NCBI GenBank assembly: GCA_031257415.1
Contig: JAIROR010000056.1
Coordinates: 1 to 13,632 of the forward strand
Direction: 5' to 3'
DNA length: 13,632 nt
DNA from: Holosporales bacterium
Lineage (GTDB): Bacteria; Pseudomonadota; Alphaproteobacteria; RUG11792
The notes below the pieces were generated by a model. The model ran no database searches and was not told the DNA's origin. It worked only from the letters and a program-made list of their open reading frames with translations. Numbering within the stretch: the first letter of the stretch is position 1; every line of letters starts with the position of its first letter. The position numbers and the translations under genes are program-made. Shown in pieces: positions 6,805 through 13,392 of this stretch.

Positions 6805-7206
6805 ATGAGTGTTGTTGACCCAATTAGTGATCTGATTACTAGAATCAGAAATGCGCAGATGGCGTTTAAGAAGACAGCTCTGTCACCGATGTCAAAGATG
6901 AGAGAAGGAGTTCTCAAAGTTTTGCTTGATGAGGGATACATAGCCGGTTATGAAGTTGTGTCTGTGCCTGAGAGTTCTCATAAGTTTTTCAAGATAGAAT
7001 TGAAGTATTACGATGGGAAGCCTGTTATCTCTGACATAAAGAGAATTTCTACTCCGGGAAGGAGGGTATATTCTTCGATAAAAGGTCTTTCGTATGTCAA
7101 AGGTGGTTTGGGTATAAGTATTTTGTCGACGGACAAGGGGATTATGTCTGATGTCGAGGCCAGAAAGGTTTCTCTCGGCGGCGAAGTCCTTTGTTCTGTA
7201 TTTTAA
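6805..7206 (+). CDS. rpsH: 30S ribosomal protein S8 (uS8)
   Basis: S8 is a primary binder of 16S rRNA helix 21 and, in E. coli, the translational repressor of the spc operon. From ATG 6805 the product has 133 residues. It starts [20 protein letters not shown] and ends with [20 protein letters not shown] and [10 protein letters not shown], the RNA-binding family signature. GGAGG at 6791-6795 gives a nine-base spacer to ATG 6805; the in-frame TTG 6799 is too close to it and is rejected. An 11-codon mini-ORF (6773-6808) upstream overlaps this start as ATGA. rplF follows after 12 bases. Confidence 0.98.
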   Translation: MSVVDPISDLITRIRNAQMAFKKTALSPMSKMREGVLKVLLDEGYIAGYEVVSVPESSHKFFKIELKYYDGKPVISDIKRISTPGRRVYSSIKGLSYVKGGLGISILSTDKGIMSDVEARKVSLGGEVLCSVF

Positions 7207-7218
7207 GGAGCTTTTTGT

Positions 7219-7752
7219 ATGTCTAGAGTTGGTAAGCATAAAATCGATATCCCAAGCGGTGTTCAAAGCTCTCTTGTTGGTAATGTATTGAGTTTCAAAA
7301 AAGGGAATATTGCGGAGTCGTATGTGGTTCCTTTGTGTATTAAGATCGAGAAAACTGACAACAGTGTTCTATTTATTCCATTGAATTCTGAAAAGCAAAC
7401 GAGGTCTTTATGGGGGACAACGCAGAGGAACGTGTCGAATATGGTGAAGGGGTTAGATAAAGGTTTCAAGATCGATCTTGAGATGGTTGGAGTCGGATAC
7501 AAAGCCGCTGTCTCTGGCAGAAAGTTAACCATGCAGCTTGGGTATAGTCACGATATAGAATACGAGATTCCTGAAGGAGTGAAGATAGAATGCCCGAAGC
7601 CGACAATCGTTTCTATATCTGGGCACAGTAAGAAGCAGATCGGTGATATTGCCGCTTTCTTGAGGAGCTATCGTAAGCCAGAGCCTTATAAAGGAAAAGG
7701 GATCATGAAGTCTGGAGAATTTGTTTATAGAAAGGAGGGGAAGAAGAAGTAG
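7219..7752 (+). CDS. rplF: 50S ribosomal protein L6 (uL6)
   Basis: L6 lies at the base of the L7/L12 stalk near the GTPase centre. The 177-residue product has the normal length. It begins MSRVGKHKIDIPSGVQ, shows GLDKGFKIDLEMVGVGYKAA in the middle of the two-fold alpha/beta repeat, and ends with the near-invariant RKPEPYKGKGIMKSGEFVYRKEGKKK pattern (residues about 152-177). ATG 7219 has AAGGAG at 7205-7210 eight bases upstream, overlapping the rpsH stop region. rplR begins two bases after its TAG. No unusual features were seen. Confidence 0.99.
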   Translation: MSRVGKHKIDIPSGVQSSLVGNVLSFKKGNIAESYVVPLCIKIEKTDNSVLFIPLNSEKQTRSLWGTTQRNVSNMVKGLDKGFKIDLEMVGVGYKAAVSGRKLTMQLGYSHDIEYEIPEGVKIECPKPTIVSISGHSKKQIGDIAAFLRSYRKPEPYKGKGIMKSGEFVYRKEGKKK

Positions 7753-7754
7753 TT

Positions 7755-8117
7755 ATGAATACATCGAAAGAATTGCGTCGTAGGCGCAAGATAAGGCAAA
7801 GGTTCAAGATATCGAAAACTATTAATGGTCGCTATAGGCTGGTTGTTAATAGAACGAATAATCATATCTACGCTCAAATATTGGATGAATCTGGAAAGAA
7901 CACGATTATTAGTGCTTCAACTCTTTCGGTTGATGCTCGGGAAGCCGTCAAGAATGGCGGGAACAAGGCAGCAGCTGAGTACGTTGGTAAAGCAATTGCT
8001 TCTAAGGCGGTTGCCATGAAAATAACCAATGTTGTGTTTGATAGGTCTGGATTTTTATATCACGGTCGTGTTAGAATACTTGCTGAGAGTGCTAGAACGA
8101 ACGGTCTAAATTTTTGA
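7755..8117 (+). CDS. rplR: 50S ribosomal protein L18 (uL18)
   Basis: L18 carries 5S rRNA into the large subunit with L5. The 120-residue product has a basic N terminus (ELRRRRKIRQRFK), the segment RLVVNRTNNHIYAQILDESG near residues 28-47 and the C-terminal signature VVFDRSGFLYHGRVRILAES near 95-114, all typical. Length agrees with the family (117-120). ATG 7755 is two bases after the rplF stop, with the purine-rich rplF end (GGAGGGG near 7734-7740) offering a ribosome binding site. rpsE follows after about 21 bases. Confidence 0.99.
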   Translation: MNTSKELRRRRKIRQRFKISKTINGRYRLVVNRTNNHIYAQILDESGKNTIISASTLSVDAREAVKNGGNKAAAEYVGKAIASKAVAMKITNVVFDRSGFLYHGRVRILAESARTNGLNF

Positions 8118-8138
8118 TAGAATTTCGAGGAATTGCAA

Positions 8139-8765
8139 GTGAGTAAGATGGCGAAACAAAATGAAAATGCGACGGCGACAGGCCAAGCGCAGGAGCAGAT
8201 AGTAGAGAAGCTCGTCAGCGTTCGGAGGGTGACAAAAGTCGTTAAGGGTGGTAAGAATATGCGATTTTCCGCTCTCGTAGTTGTTGGCGATAGAAATGGT
8301 CGTGTAGGATATGCTTCGGCGAAAGCAAGGGAAGTCCCTGATGCTGTGAAAAAAGCAAGTGAAAAGGCCAGAAAGTCTATGGTTAAAATTTCCTTGAAAG
8401 AAGGCCGCACGATTAGGCACGACGTTGAAGTTCGTGTTGGAGCTGGACACGTTGTTTTGAGGGCTGCTCCCGCTGGTACCGGTGTCATTGCTGGCGGTCC
8501 GATGAGAGCTGTTTTTGAAGCTCTAGGCGTCCAGGATATTGTGAGCAAGTCTGTGGGATCTGGCAACTATCATAATATGGTTCGCGCAACGTTTAAGGCA
8601 CTGTTGTCTGTGAGTACTCCGCGGCAGGTTTCTGCAAAACTCGGAAAGAAGATAACTGAAGTCTTGGCAAGAAGAGGAGAAAGAAAATATGGGCGCGGGC
8701 GCGGGCATGATTCGGAATCTGTGGTCGCGACAGACACGATAGTGATTAAGGGAGCAGAGGTGTAG
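8139..8765 (+). CDS. rpsE: 30S ribosomal protein S5 (uS5), extended at both ends
   Basis: S5 shapes the mRNA entrance and decoding accuracy together with S4. The conserved core covers about residues 22-178: [57 protein letters not shown] and the end [10 protein letters not shown]. coli S5 (167 aa) stops near that last point; here about 30 further residues follow, [12 protein letters not shown] and then an acidic and hydrophobic tail ending IVIKGAEV. The N terminus is also a little longer, with an Asn/Ala/Thr/Gln-rich start. The start is not certain: GTG 8139 lies seven bases after GAGGA (8127-8131); ATG 8148 is the cleaner codon but 16 bases away; TTG 8133 is too close. I choose GTG 8139. Confidence 0.95.
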   Translation: MSKMAKQNENATATGQAQEQIVEKLVSVRRVTKVVKGGKNMRFSALVVVGDRNGRVGYASAKAREVPDAVKKASEKARKSMVKISLKEGRTIRHDVEVRVGAGHVVLRAAPAGTGVIAGGPMRAVFEALGVQDIVSKSVGSGNYHNMVRATFKALLSVSTPRQVSAKLGKKITEVLARRGERKYGRGRGHDSESVVATDTIVIKGAEV

Positions 8766-8770
8766 AGAAA

Positions 8771-8968
8771 ATGGAAATGAAAGAGAAAGCTAAAAAGACA
8801 ATAAAAGTTAGGCAGGTTGGCAGTTCTATCAGAAGAAATGGTCGTCAGGCTCTGTACCTTGATTCGCTGGGGTTGGGCAAGATCGGTAAAGAGAAAGAGC
8901 TTGTAGATAGCCGTTCTGTTAGAAAATTGATAGCGAAAGTTCGCCATATGATAGTTGTTGAGGAGTAA
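8771..8968 (+). CDS. rpmD: 50S ribosomal protein L30 (uL30)
   Basis: L30 is a small, non-universal large-subunit protein. The 65-residue product has the core KTIKVRQVGSSIRRNGRQAL, LDSLGLGKIGKEKELVDSRS and KLIAKVRHMIVVEE, matching the family order (E. coli 59 aa). The first eight or so residues, MEMKEKAK, are an extra basic lead, and ATG 8777 is an alternative start two codons on. GAGG at 8757-8760 in the rpsE end can serve as ribosome binding site. L30 has been lost from several reduced genomes, so its intact presence is a useful taxonomic marker. It is followed by rplO after six bases. Confidence 0.96.
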   Translation: MEMKEKAKKTIKVRQVGSSIRRNGRQALYLDSLGLGKIGKEKELVDSRSVRKLIAKVRHMIVVEE

Positions 8969-8974
8969 GGAAGA

Positions 8975-9448
8975 ATGGAAATGGCTATGAGTTTAAGAAT
9001 TAATAATATTCGCGATAATAATGGGGCGAGGCGCAAAGCAAAGTGCCTGGGTAGAGGTATTGGATCCGGTAAGGGGAAAACTTCTGGTCGTGGAGGAAAG
9101 GGGCAGACCGCGCGTTCTGGGGTTAGTTTGAATGGATTCGAAGGCGGACAGACTCCTTTGCATAGGAGGCTTCCGAAGCGTGGGTTCGTGAATATCCATA
9201 GAATGAAAATGTATGAGCTGGATTTCTTTAAGATTAATCGGCTTGTTGAAAATAAACTAATCAGTGAAGGGCAGGTTGTAGATAGAGATTTGCTTGTGGA
9301 GGTTGGTTACATGCCGAGGCATGCTGAGGGAATTTCTCTGATTGCGAATGGTGAGATAAAAGTGCCAGTGAAACTCGCTGTAACGAGAGCTAGTCGTCGA
9401 GCCAAAGAGATGCTGGAAAAATCTGGTGGGTCCTTGGTGCTTGAGTAA
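8975..9448 (+). CDS. rplO: 50S ribosomal protein L15 (uL15)
   Basis: L15 is a late-assembly large-subunit protein with a long, glycine- and arginine-rich N-terminal extension that threads into 23S rRNA. The 157-residue product shows LGRGIGSGKGKTSGRGGKGQ near residues 25-44, FEGGQTPLHRRLPKRGF near 55-71 and a C-terminal domain ending EMLEKSGGSLVLE, all expected. The start could be ATG 8975, 8981 or 8987, all in frame; AGGAG at 8961-8965 and AAGGA at 8967-8971 fit either of the first two. The TAA stop is complete, and the alignment with E. coli L15 reaches the end, so the long gap that follows is not caused by truncation of L15. Confidence 0.97.
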   Translation: MEMAMSLRINNIRDNNGARRKAKCLGRGIGSGKGKTSGRGGKGQTARSGVSLNGFEGGQTPLHRRLPKRGFVNIHRMKMYELDFFKINRLVENKLISEGQVVDRDLLVEVGYMPRHAEGISLIANGEIKVPVKLAVTRASRRAKEMLEKSGGSLVLE

Positions 9449-9538
9449 GGAATGATTCAAAGTGAAGAAGATATCTGAGGAGAGGAAAACAGAAATGAAA
9501 AAGATAAGTGAAAGGAATGGTAGAAGCGAGGAAGATAG
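9449..9538 (+). other. Purine-rich 90-base spacer between rplO and secY
   Basis: This is the longest gap in the window. It is strongly purine-rich on the plus strand, with several Shine-Dalgarno-like runs (AAGGA at 9447-9451, GAGGAGAGGAA near 9477-9487, GAGGA 9528-9532, the last serving secY). I see no inverted repeat long enough for a terminator and no convincing -35/-10 pair. A short open frame (9462-9563) and an eight-codon one (ATG 9452 to TGA 9478) run through it. It may be a translation-control region for secY or a decayed coding remnant. Confidence 0.6.
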
Positions 9539-9563
9539 ATGGCATCTCCAATTGAACAGCTAG
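9462..9563 (+). CDS. Possible small ORF upstream of and overlapping secY
   Basis: The frame reads GTG 9462 to TAG 9561-9563, giving 33 residues, and overlaps the first 25 bases of secY in another frame. AAGGA (9447-9451) stands ten bases before the GTG. The predicted peptide is highly charged and contains an imperfect 11-codon repeat: KKISEERKTEM followed by KKISERNGRSE. The two copies use different codons for several shared residues, including TCT versus AGT for serine. I recognise no family. An internal ATG at 9495 could start a 22-residue version. Chance in a purine-rich spacer is a fair alternative, since A/G-rich sequence yields Lys, Glu and Arg codons in any frame. It is listed as a low-confidence candidate. 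Confidence 0.2.
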   Translation: MKKISEERKTEMKKISERNGRSEEDRWHLQLNS

Positions 9564-10882
9564 CCAAGAATTTCAGTTTTTCTTCTTTTAAAAAGGCGGA
9601 AGATCTGAAGAAGCGTTTGTGGTTTACGCTTTTTGTTCTTGTGGTTTACAGATTCGGGACTTATATTCCTTTGCCGAGTATTAATCCTGTTGTTGTTTCC
9701 GATTTTACGAGGAGTCATGCGAATGGGCTTTTCGGGATTTTGGATATGTTTTCGGGGGGAGCTATCGGCCGTATGACCGTGTTTTCTCTGAACATTATGC
9801 CATACATCTCCGCGAGCATCATTGTTCAGCTTTTAACTGCTATGTCTCCGTATTTAACCGCTCTCAAGAAAGAAGGTGAGGCAGGGAGACGCAAAATAAA
9901 CCAATACACCAGATACGGGACCGTTGGGCTTGCTCTGGTGCAAGGCTTTGGGATTGCCGCTGGGCTGGAGCGTATTGTCACTCAGTCTGGAGCGGCAGTT
10001 ATGGATCCGGGGTTGATATTCAAGTTTACGACGATGACCTCACTAACTGGAGGCACGTTGTTTATCATGTGGCTTGGTGAACAGATATCTGCCCGTGGGA
10101 TTGGGAATGGGTCTTCGATCATAATTTATTCAGGTATCGTAGCTAATCTACCGGCAGCTTTGTTTAATACATTCGCAATGGGAAAGCAGGGGGCGTTGTC
10201 CATAACTGCTCTGTTTGCTCTATTACTTATAGTTGTCAGCATTATTGCGTTTATCGTGTTTATAGAAAGATCTGTTCGTAAAATTCCGATTCAGTATCCA
10301 AAAAGACAAATACCTGGGGGGGGTGTTGCTACTCAGCAAGGGACTCATTTGCCTTTAAAGCTCAATAATGCCGGCGTTATTCCGCCTATCTTTGCATCGT
10401 CGATTTTGCTTCTTCCTGCGACTATTTCTGGTTTTATGACTGTTGATCCAGAATCAATTTTTGGTAGAATCTCTATGGTGTTTTCGCATGGAAGTCCGAC
10501 ATATATGGCGTGTTACATTGCGGCGATTGTGTTTTTCTCGTTCTTTTACACGGCGATTATGTTTAATCCGAAGGATACAGCTGATAATCTAAAGAAGTCC
10601 GGGAGTTATATTCCAGGGATCAGGCCTGGAGATCAGACGTCGAATTATATTGATGCGATTCTTCTGAGATTGACGACGATAGGCGCGGCTTATCTGTGTG
10701 TTATTTGTATTTTGCCTGAGGTTATTCTATCTCAGATCTCGTTGCCTTTCTATTTGGGAGGAACTAGCCTATTGATTGTGGTGAGCACTTCTATAGATAC
10801 AATGTCTCAATTTCAATCACATCTCTTGGCTCAACAGTATGAAGGTTTGTTCAAGCGTGCTAAATCAAAAGGAGGGTTATAA
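9539..10882 (+). CDS. secY: Preprotein translocase subunit SecY
   Basis: SecY is the channel of the SecYEG translocon in the inner membrane, moving unfolded proteins across or into the membrane. The 447-residue product shows about ten hydrophobic segments (near 25-44, 80-104, 125-144, 157-178, 188-212, 219-243, 276-298, 320-342, 373-393, 400-418). Signatures are the plug region GLFGILDMFSGGAIGRMTVF at about 63-82, IMPYISASIIVQLLT, LPLKLNNAGVIPPIFASSI at 271-289 and the SecA-contact loop FNPKDTADNLKKSG and IPGIRPG at 342-364. Length is normal (E. coli 443). GAGGA at 9528-9532 is the ribosome binding site for ATG 9539. The cytoplasmic loop before residue 270 carries a G8 tract encoding Gly260-262. 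adk starts one base after the stop. Confidence 0.99.
   Translation: MASPIEQLAKNFSFSSFKKAEDLKKRLWFTLFVLVVYRFGTYIPLPSINPVVVSDFTRSHANGLFGILDMFSGGAIGRMTVFSLNIMPYISASIIVQLLTAMSPYLTALKKEGEAGRRKINQYTRYGTVGLALVQGFGIAAGLERIVTQSGAAVMDPGLIFKFTTMTSLTGGTLFIMWLGEQISARGIGNGSSIIIYSGIVANLPAALFNTFAMGKQGALSITALFALLLIVVSIIAFIVFIERSVRKIPIQYPKRQIPGGGVATQQGTHLPLKLNNAGVIPPIFASSILLLPATISGFMTVDPESIFGRISMVFSHGSPTYMACYIAAIVFFSFFYTAIMFNPKDTADNLKKSGSYIPGIRPGDQTSNYIDAILLRLTTIGAAYLCVICILPEVILSQISLPFYLGGTSLLIVVSTSIDTMSQFQSHLLAQQYEGLFKRAKSKGGL
10316..10323 (+). repeat. G8 homopolymer in secY
   Basis: Eight consecutive G bases encode Gly260-Gly261 and two bases of Gly262 in the cytoplasmic loop between membrane segments 6 and 7. 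The frame stays open through the tract and continues into conserved SecY sequence, so eight is the in-frame length. A gain or loss of one base would truncate an essential protein. Confidence 0.95.
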
Positions 10883-10883
10883 T

Positions 10884-11543
10884 ATGTGGGTTATATTTTT
10901 AGGGCCTCCTGGCTGCGGAAAGGGCTCTCAGGCCGCGTGCTTTGTTGAGAAATATGGTTATTCGACAATCTGTGCTGGGGATTTGCTCAGGGAGAATAGA
11001 GATAGGGTTATCGATAAAGAGGGAAATACGATAGGTTCTGTTATTACTTCTGGCTATTTGCTTCCTGATCATGTGACAACATCGGTTGTTTCGGAAAAGA
11101 TGAATGAAGTTCACGGGAAGAATATAATATTTGATGGATTCCCAAGGACTATTATGCAGGTTCGTGCGTTGGAGAATTTGGCGGAGTCTTTCCAAAAGAA
11201 AGTCAATTGTGTTATTAATTTCACAATAGATGAGGATACTGTTTTAAAAAGGATTTCTGGCAGGTATCAGTGTGCTACGTGCGCTAGGATATACAATAAA
11301 TACTTTTTAAGTCCGCAGGTTGAGGGGATTTGTGATGGTTGCGGCGGCACCACTTTTATACAGAGATCCGATGATAACGAAGAGGCCTTAATGAAAAGAT
11401 TGAAGGAGTACAATGGGAAAACGTATCCTTTGATTGATTTTTATTCTAGATCTGGTATCCTGTACAACGTGAATGCTGATGCTCCGTTCGATGTGGTGAC
11501 GGAGGATGTTATTGATGTTTTGAAAAAAGAGGAGATAAGTTAA
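10884..11543 (+). CDS. adk: Adenylate kinase, long form with four-cysteine (zinc-type) lid
   Basis: Adenylate kinase interconverts AMP + ATP with two ADP in the cytosol. The 219-residue product has the P-loop GPPGCGKGS at 7-15, the AMP-binding DGFPRT at 84-89, and the long LID insert. The LID holds Cys130, Cys133, Cys150 and Cys153 (CATC ... CDGC), the pattern of zinc-bound lids in Gram-positive and some alphaproteobacterial enzymes; E. coli lacks it. The AMP-site STGD of E. coli reads CAGD (30-33). RSDDNEEAL follows at 161-169. ATG 10884 has AGGAGG at 10870-10875; the frame is open 45 bases further into secY, but that is not family sequence. adk between secY and rpsM is a typical alphaproteobacterial arrangement. 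The stop touches the rpsM start. Confidence 0.98.
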   Translation: MWVIFLGPPGCGKGSQAACFVEKYGYSTICAGDLLRENRDRVIDKEGNTIGSVITSGYLLPDHVTTSVVSEKMNEVHGKNIIFDGFPRTIMQVRALENLAESFQKKVNCVINFTIDEDTVLKRISGRYQCATCARIYNKYFLSPQVEGICDGCGGTTFIQRSDDNEEALMKRLKEYNGKTYPLIDFYSRSGILYNVNADAPFDVVTEDVIDVLKKEEIS

Positions 11544-11921
11544 GTGGCTCGTATTGCTGGTGTTAATATTCCTAGTCAAAAAAGGGTTGTTATTGGTTTG
11601 ACGTATGTTTTCGGAATAGGAAACTATACTGCAAAGACTATCCTTTCAAAGGCGGGAATTCCTGAATCAAAGAGAGTTTTTGATCTAAATGATCAGGAGA
11701 TTTCAAGAATTAGGGAAATAATCGATAGTGATTATAAAGTTGAGGGGGATCTGCGAAGAACCATCTCAATGGACATAAAGAGGGTGACCGACTTGGGTTG
11801 CTATAGAGGGCTTCGTCATAGAAAGAGACTTCCCGTGAGGGGCCAGAGGACGCACACTAATGCGAGGACTCGTAAAGGCAAGGCAATTGCTATTGCGGGA
11901 AAGAAGATTGCTACTAGATAG
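11544..11921 (+). CDS. rpsM: 30S ribosomal protein S13 (uS13), GTG start
   Basis: S13 is a small-subunit head protein contacting the P-site tRNA and forming intersubunit bridges to L5. The 125-residue product starts (M)[20 protein letters not shown] and includes [20 protein letters not shown] and [18 protein letters not shown], the family hallmark. GTG 11544 immediately follows the adk TAA with zero spacing, and GAGGAG at 11529-11534, inside adk, is nine bases upstream. No ATG fits the conserved N terminus, so GTG is firmly the start. In E. coli the S4 repressor acts on a pseudoknot at this gene; with no rpsD in this cluster and no untranslated leader, that control is unlikely here. Confidence 0.99.
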   Translation: MARIAGVNIPSQKRVVIGLTYVFGIGNYTAKTILSKAGIPESKRVFDLNDQEISRIREIIDSDYKVEGDLRRTISMDIKRVTDLGCYRGLRHRKRLPVRGQRTHTNARTRKGKAIAIAGKKIATR

Positions 11922-11938
11922 ATTCGGAGAGGATAAAT

Positions 11939-12331
11939 ATGGCACAGAAACCAGTTGGAAGAATTAAAAGGAGAGAAAGGAAGAATATCGTTAATGCGGT
12001 TGCCCATATTAACGCTACTTTCAACAACACAATTATTACTATAGCCGACGAGCACGGGAATGCTATTGCTTCCGGTTCTGCCGGTTGCGTTGGGTTTAAG
12101 GGATCCAGAAAGTCGACTTCGTATGCGGCGCAGCTGGCCGCGGAAGACGCGGGCCGCAAGGCTGCGGAGCACGGAGTTAAAAACTTAAGTGTTGTTTTGC
12201 GTGGTCCTGGGGCTGGAAGAGAAACCGCGGTTCGATCGCTTCAGGCTGTTGGATTTACGATAACTTCTGTTAAGGATGCTTCACCTCTGCCACACAATGG
12301 CTGCAGGCCAAGAAAAGCACGGAGGAATTAA
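11939..12331 (+). CDS. rpsK: 30S ribosomal protein S11 (uS11)
   Basis: S11 lies on the small-subunit platform near the Shine-Dalgarno helix and the E site. The 130-residue product has [20 protein letters not shown] near residues 21-40, the central [20 protein letters not shown] region and the C-terminal [12 protein letters not shown]. The Asn-Gly pair there matches the site that becomes isoaspartate in E. coli S11. The motif after it is usually CRPPKKRRV; here it is CRPRKARRN, a small departure. ATG 11939 has GGAG at 11926-11929 and AGAGGA at 11928-11933. rpoA starts two bases after the stop, with no rpsD between. Confidence 0.99.
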   Translation: MAQKPVGRIKRRERKNIVNAVAHINATFNNTIITIADEHGNAIASGSAGCVGFKGSRKSTSYAAQLAAEDAGRKAAEHGVKNLSVVLRGPGAGRETAVRSLQAVGFTITSVKDASPLPHNGCRPRKARRN

Positions 12332-12333
12332 GT

Positions 12334-13374
12334 ATGCCGATAACAATGGAAACTCCTTCCAAGAAAAGTACTTGGATGTCACTGATCAGGCCAAATAAAC
12401 TTGAGATTGTTTATTTAGATTCACTACTTAGGAGCGGCACTGTTGTTATAAGTCCGCTCGAGAGGGGATTTGGCATGACGCTCGGCAATGCTCTGAGGAG
12501 AGTTCTGCTCTCTCAGATTGCTGGTTCTGCTATAAGCTCAATCAAGATAGATGGTGTTGCTCATGAATTTTCCGCAATCCCGGGAGTTAGAGAGGATGTA
12601 CAGGATATTATTCTCAATTTAAAGACTCTAAGGATTAAGCTTCACGGAGACAGGTCGAGGAAGCTTCATGTTTCCGTCAAAGGCCCGAGGATTATAACTG
12701 CCAAGGACTTGAATTGTCCGACTGATGTCGAGGTTATGGATCCAGAACACGTTATTTGCGAGATTGCCGTTGGGGGAAGCCTAAATATGGAGCTGACCGT
12801 GAGTTCAGGAAAGGGGTATGTTCCGGCATCGCAGCAGGATGCTTCAGATAAAACGATCGGCCTTATTTTCGTTGATGCTATTTATAGCCCGGTTACGCTG
12901 GCTGTTTTTGATGTGGAGCAGACTAGGGTAGGGCAGAGGACAGATTACGATAAACTCACGTTGACCGTGCATACCGATGGTTCGATTCGTCCTGATATGG
13001 CTGTTGAGGAAGCCTGTACGATTCTGCGTGATCACTTCGCGACATTTGTTGATTTCGAAGAGACGACGCCTCTTGATTTGCCGGAGAACAAAGATGTTCT
13101 GCCGTTTAATAAAAACTTGCTTAAAAGGGTGGATGAGCTTGAACTTTCTGTTAGGGCGGCAAATTGCCTTAAGAACGAAAACATATTCTATATTGGAGAT
13201 CTGGTGCAGAGGTCTGAGTCTGATATGCTCAAGACTCCGAATTTTGGAAGGAAGTCATTGAATGAGATAAAAGGTCTTTTGAGGGCAATGGGTTTTGAAT
13301 TTGGAATGGTTGTTCCGAGTTGGCCTCCTGAAAATATCGATGAACTTTCAAGAAAACATGATGATCAATTTTAG
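12334..13374 (+). CDS. rpoA: DNA-directed RNA polymerase subunit alpha
   Basis: The alpha subunit dimerises to nucleate RNA polymerase assembly, and its C-terminal domain binds UP elements and activators. The 346-residue product has the N-terminal dimerisation signature PLERGFGMTLGNALRRVLLS at 41-60 and EFSAIPGVREDVQDIILNLK at 78-97. A linker near 245-260 precedes the C-terminal domain (about 262-335) with LSVRAANCLKNENIFYIGDL at 271-290 and PNFGRKSLNEIKGLL at 302-316. Arg274 matches E. coli Arg265, the key DNA-contact residue, so promoter upstream-element recognition should be retained. The N terminus is about ten residues longer than in E. coli. ATG 12334 has GGAGG at 12321-12325; ATG 12346 is an alternative. 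rplQ follows after 18 bases. Confidence 0.99.
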   Translation: MPITMETPSKKSTWMSLIRPNKLEIVYLDSLLRSGTVVISPLERGFGMTLGNALRRVLLSQIAGSAISSIKIDGVAHEFSAIPGVREDVQDIILNLKTLRIKLHGDRSRKLHVSVKGPRIITAKDLNCPTDVEVMDPEHVICEIAVGGSLNMELTVSSGKGYVPASQQDASDKTIGLIFVDAIYSPVTLAVFDVEQTRVGQRTDYDKLTLTVHTDGSIRPDMAVEEACTILRDHFATFVDFEETTPLDLPENKDVLPFNKNLLKRVDELELSVRAANCLKNENIFYIGDLVQRSESDMLKTPNFGRKSLNEIKGLLRAMGFEFGMVVPSWPPENIDELSRKHDDQF

Positions 13375-13392
13375 TTAGTTGGAGATGATACT

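Noticed and set aside
8060..8566. Long minus-strand open frame (168 codons) opposite rplR/rpsE.
   Set aside because: It is rich in Ser/Thr/Pro/Ala as expected for the antisense of a basic ribosomal protein, spans two sense genes, and has no recognisable domain.
10878..10883. TATAAT directly before adk as a promoter.
   Set aside because: It is formed by the end of secY and its TAA stop, abuts the adk ATG, has no -35, and transcription from it would skip the adk ribosome binding site.
10839..10883. ATG 10839 as an earlier adk start within secY.
   Set aside because: The extra 15 residues are a shifted reading of the conserved SecY C terminus, while ATG 10884 follows AGGAGG and begins the P-loop strand as in the family.
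10889..11543. adk as a foreign insertion between secY and rpsM.
   Set aside because: This position is the usual arrangement in Alphaproteobacteria, and codon use looks like that of its neighbours.
12977..13261. Plus-strand 94-codon frame inside rpoA.
   Set aside because: It is a different-frame shadow of the conserved alpha C-terminal domain with no ribosome binding site or recognisable product.
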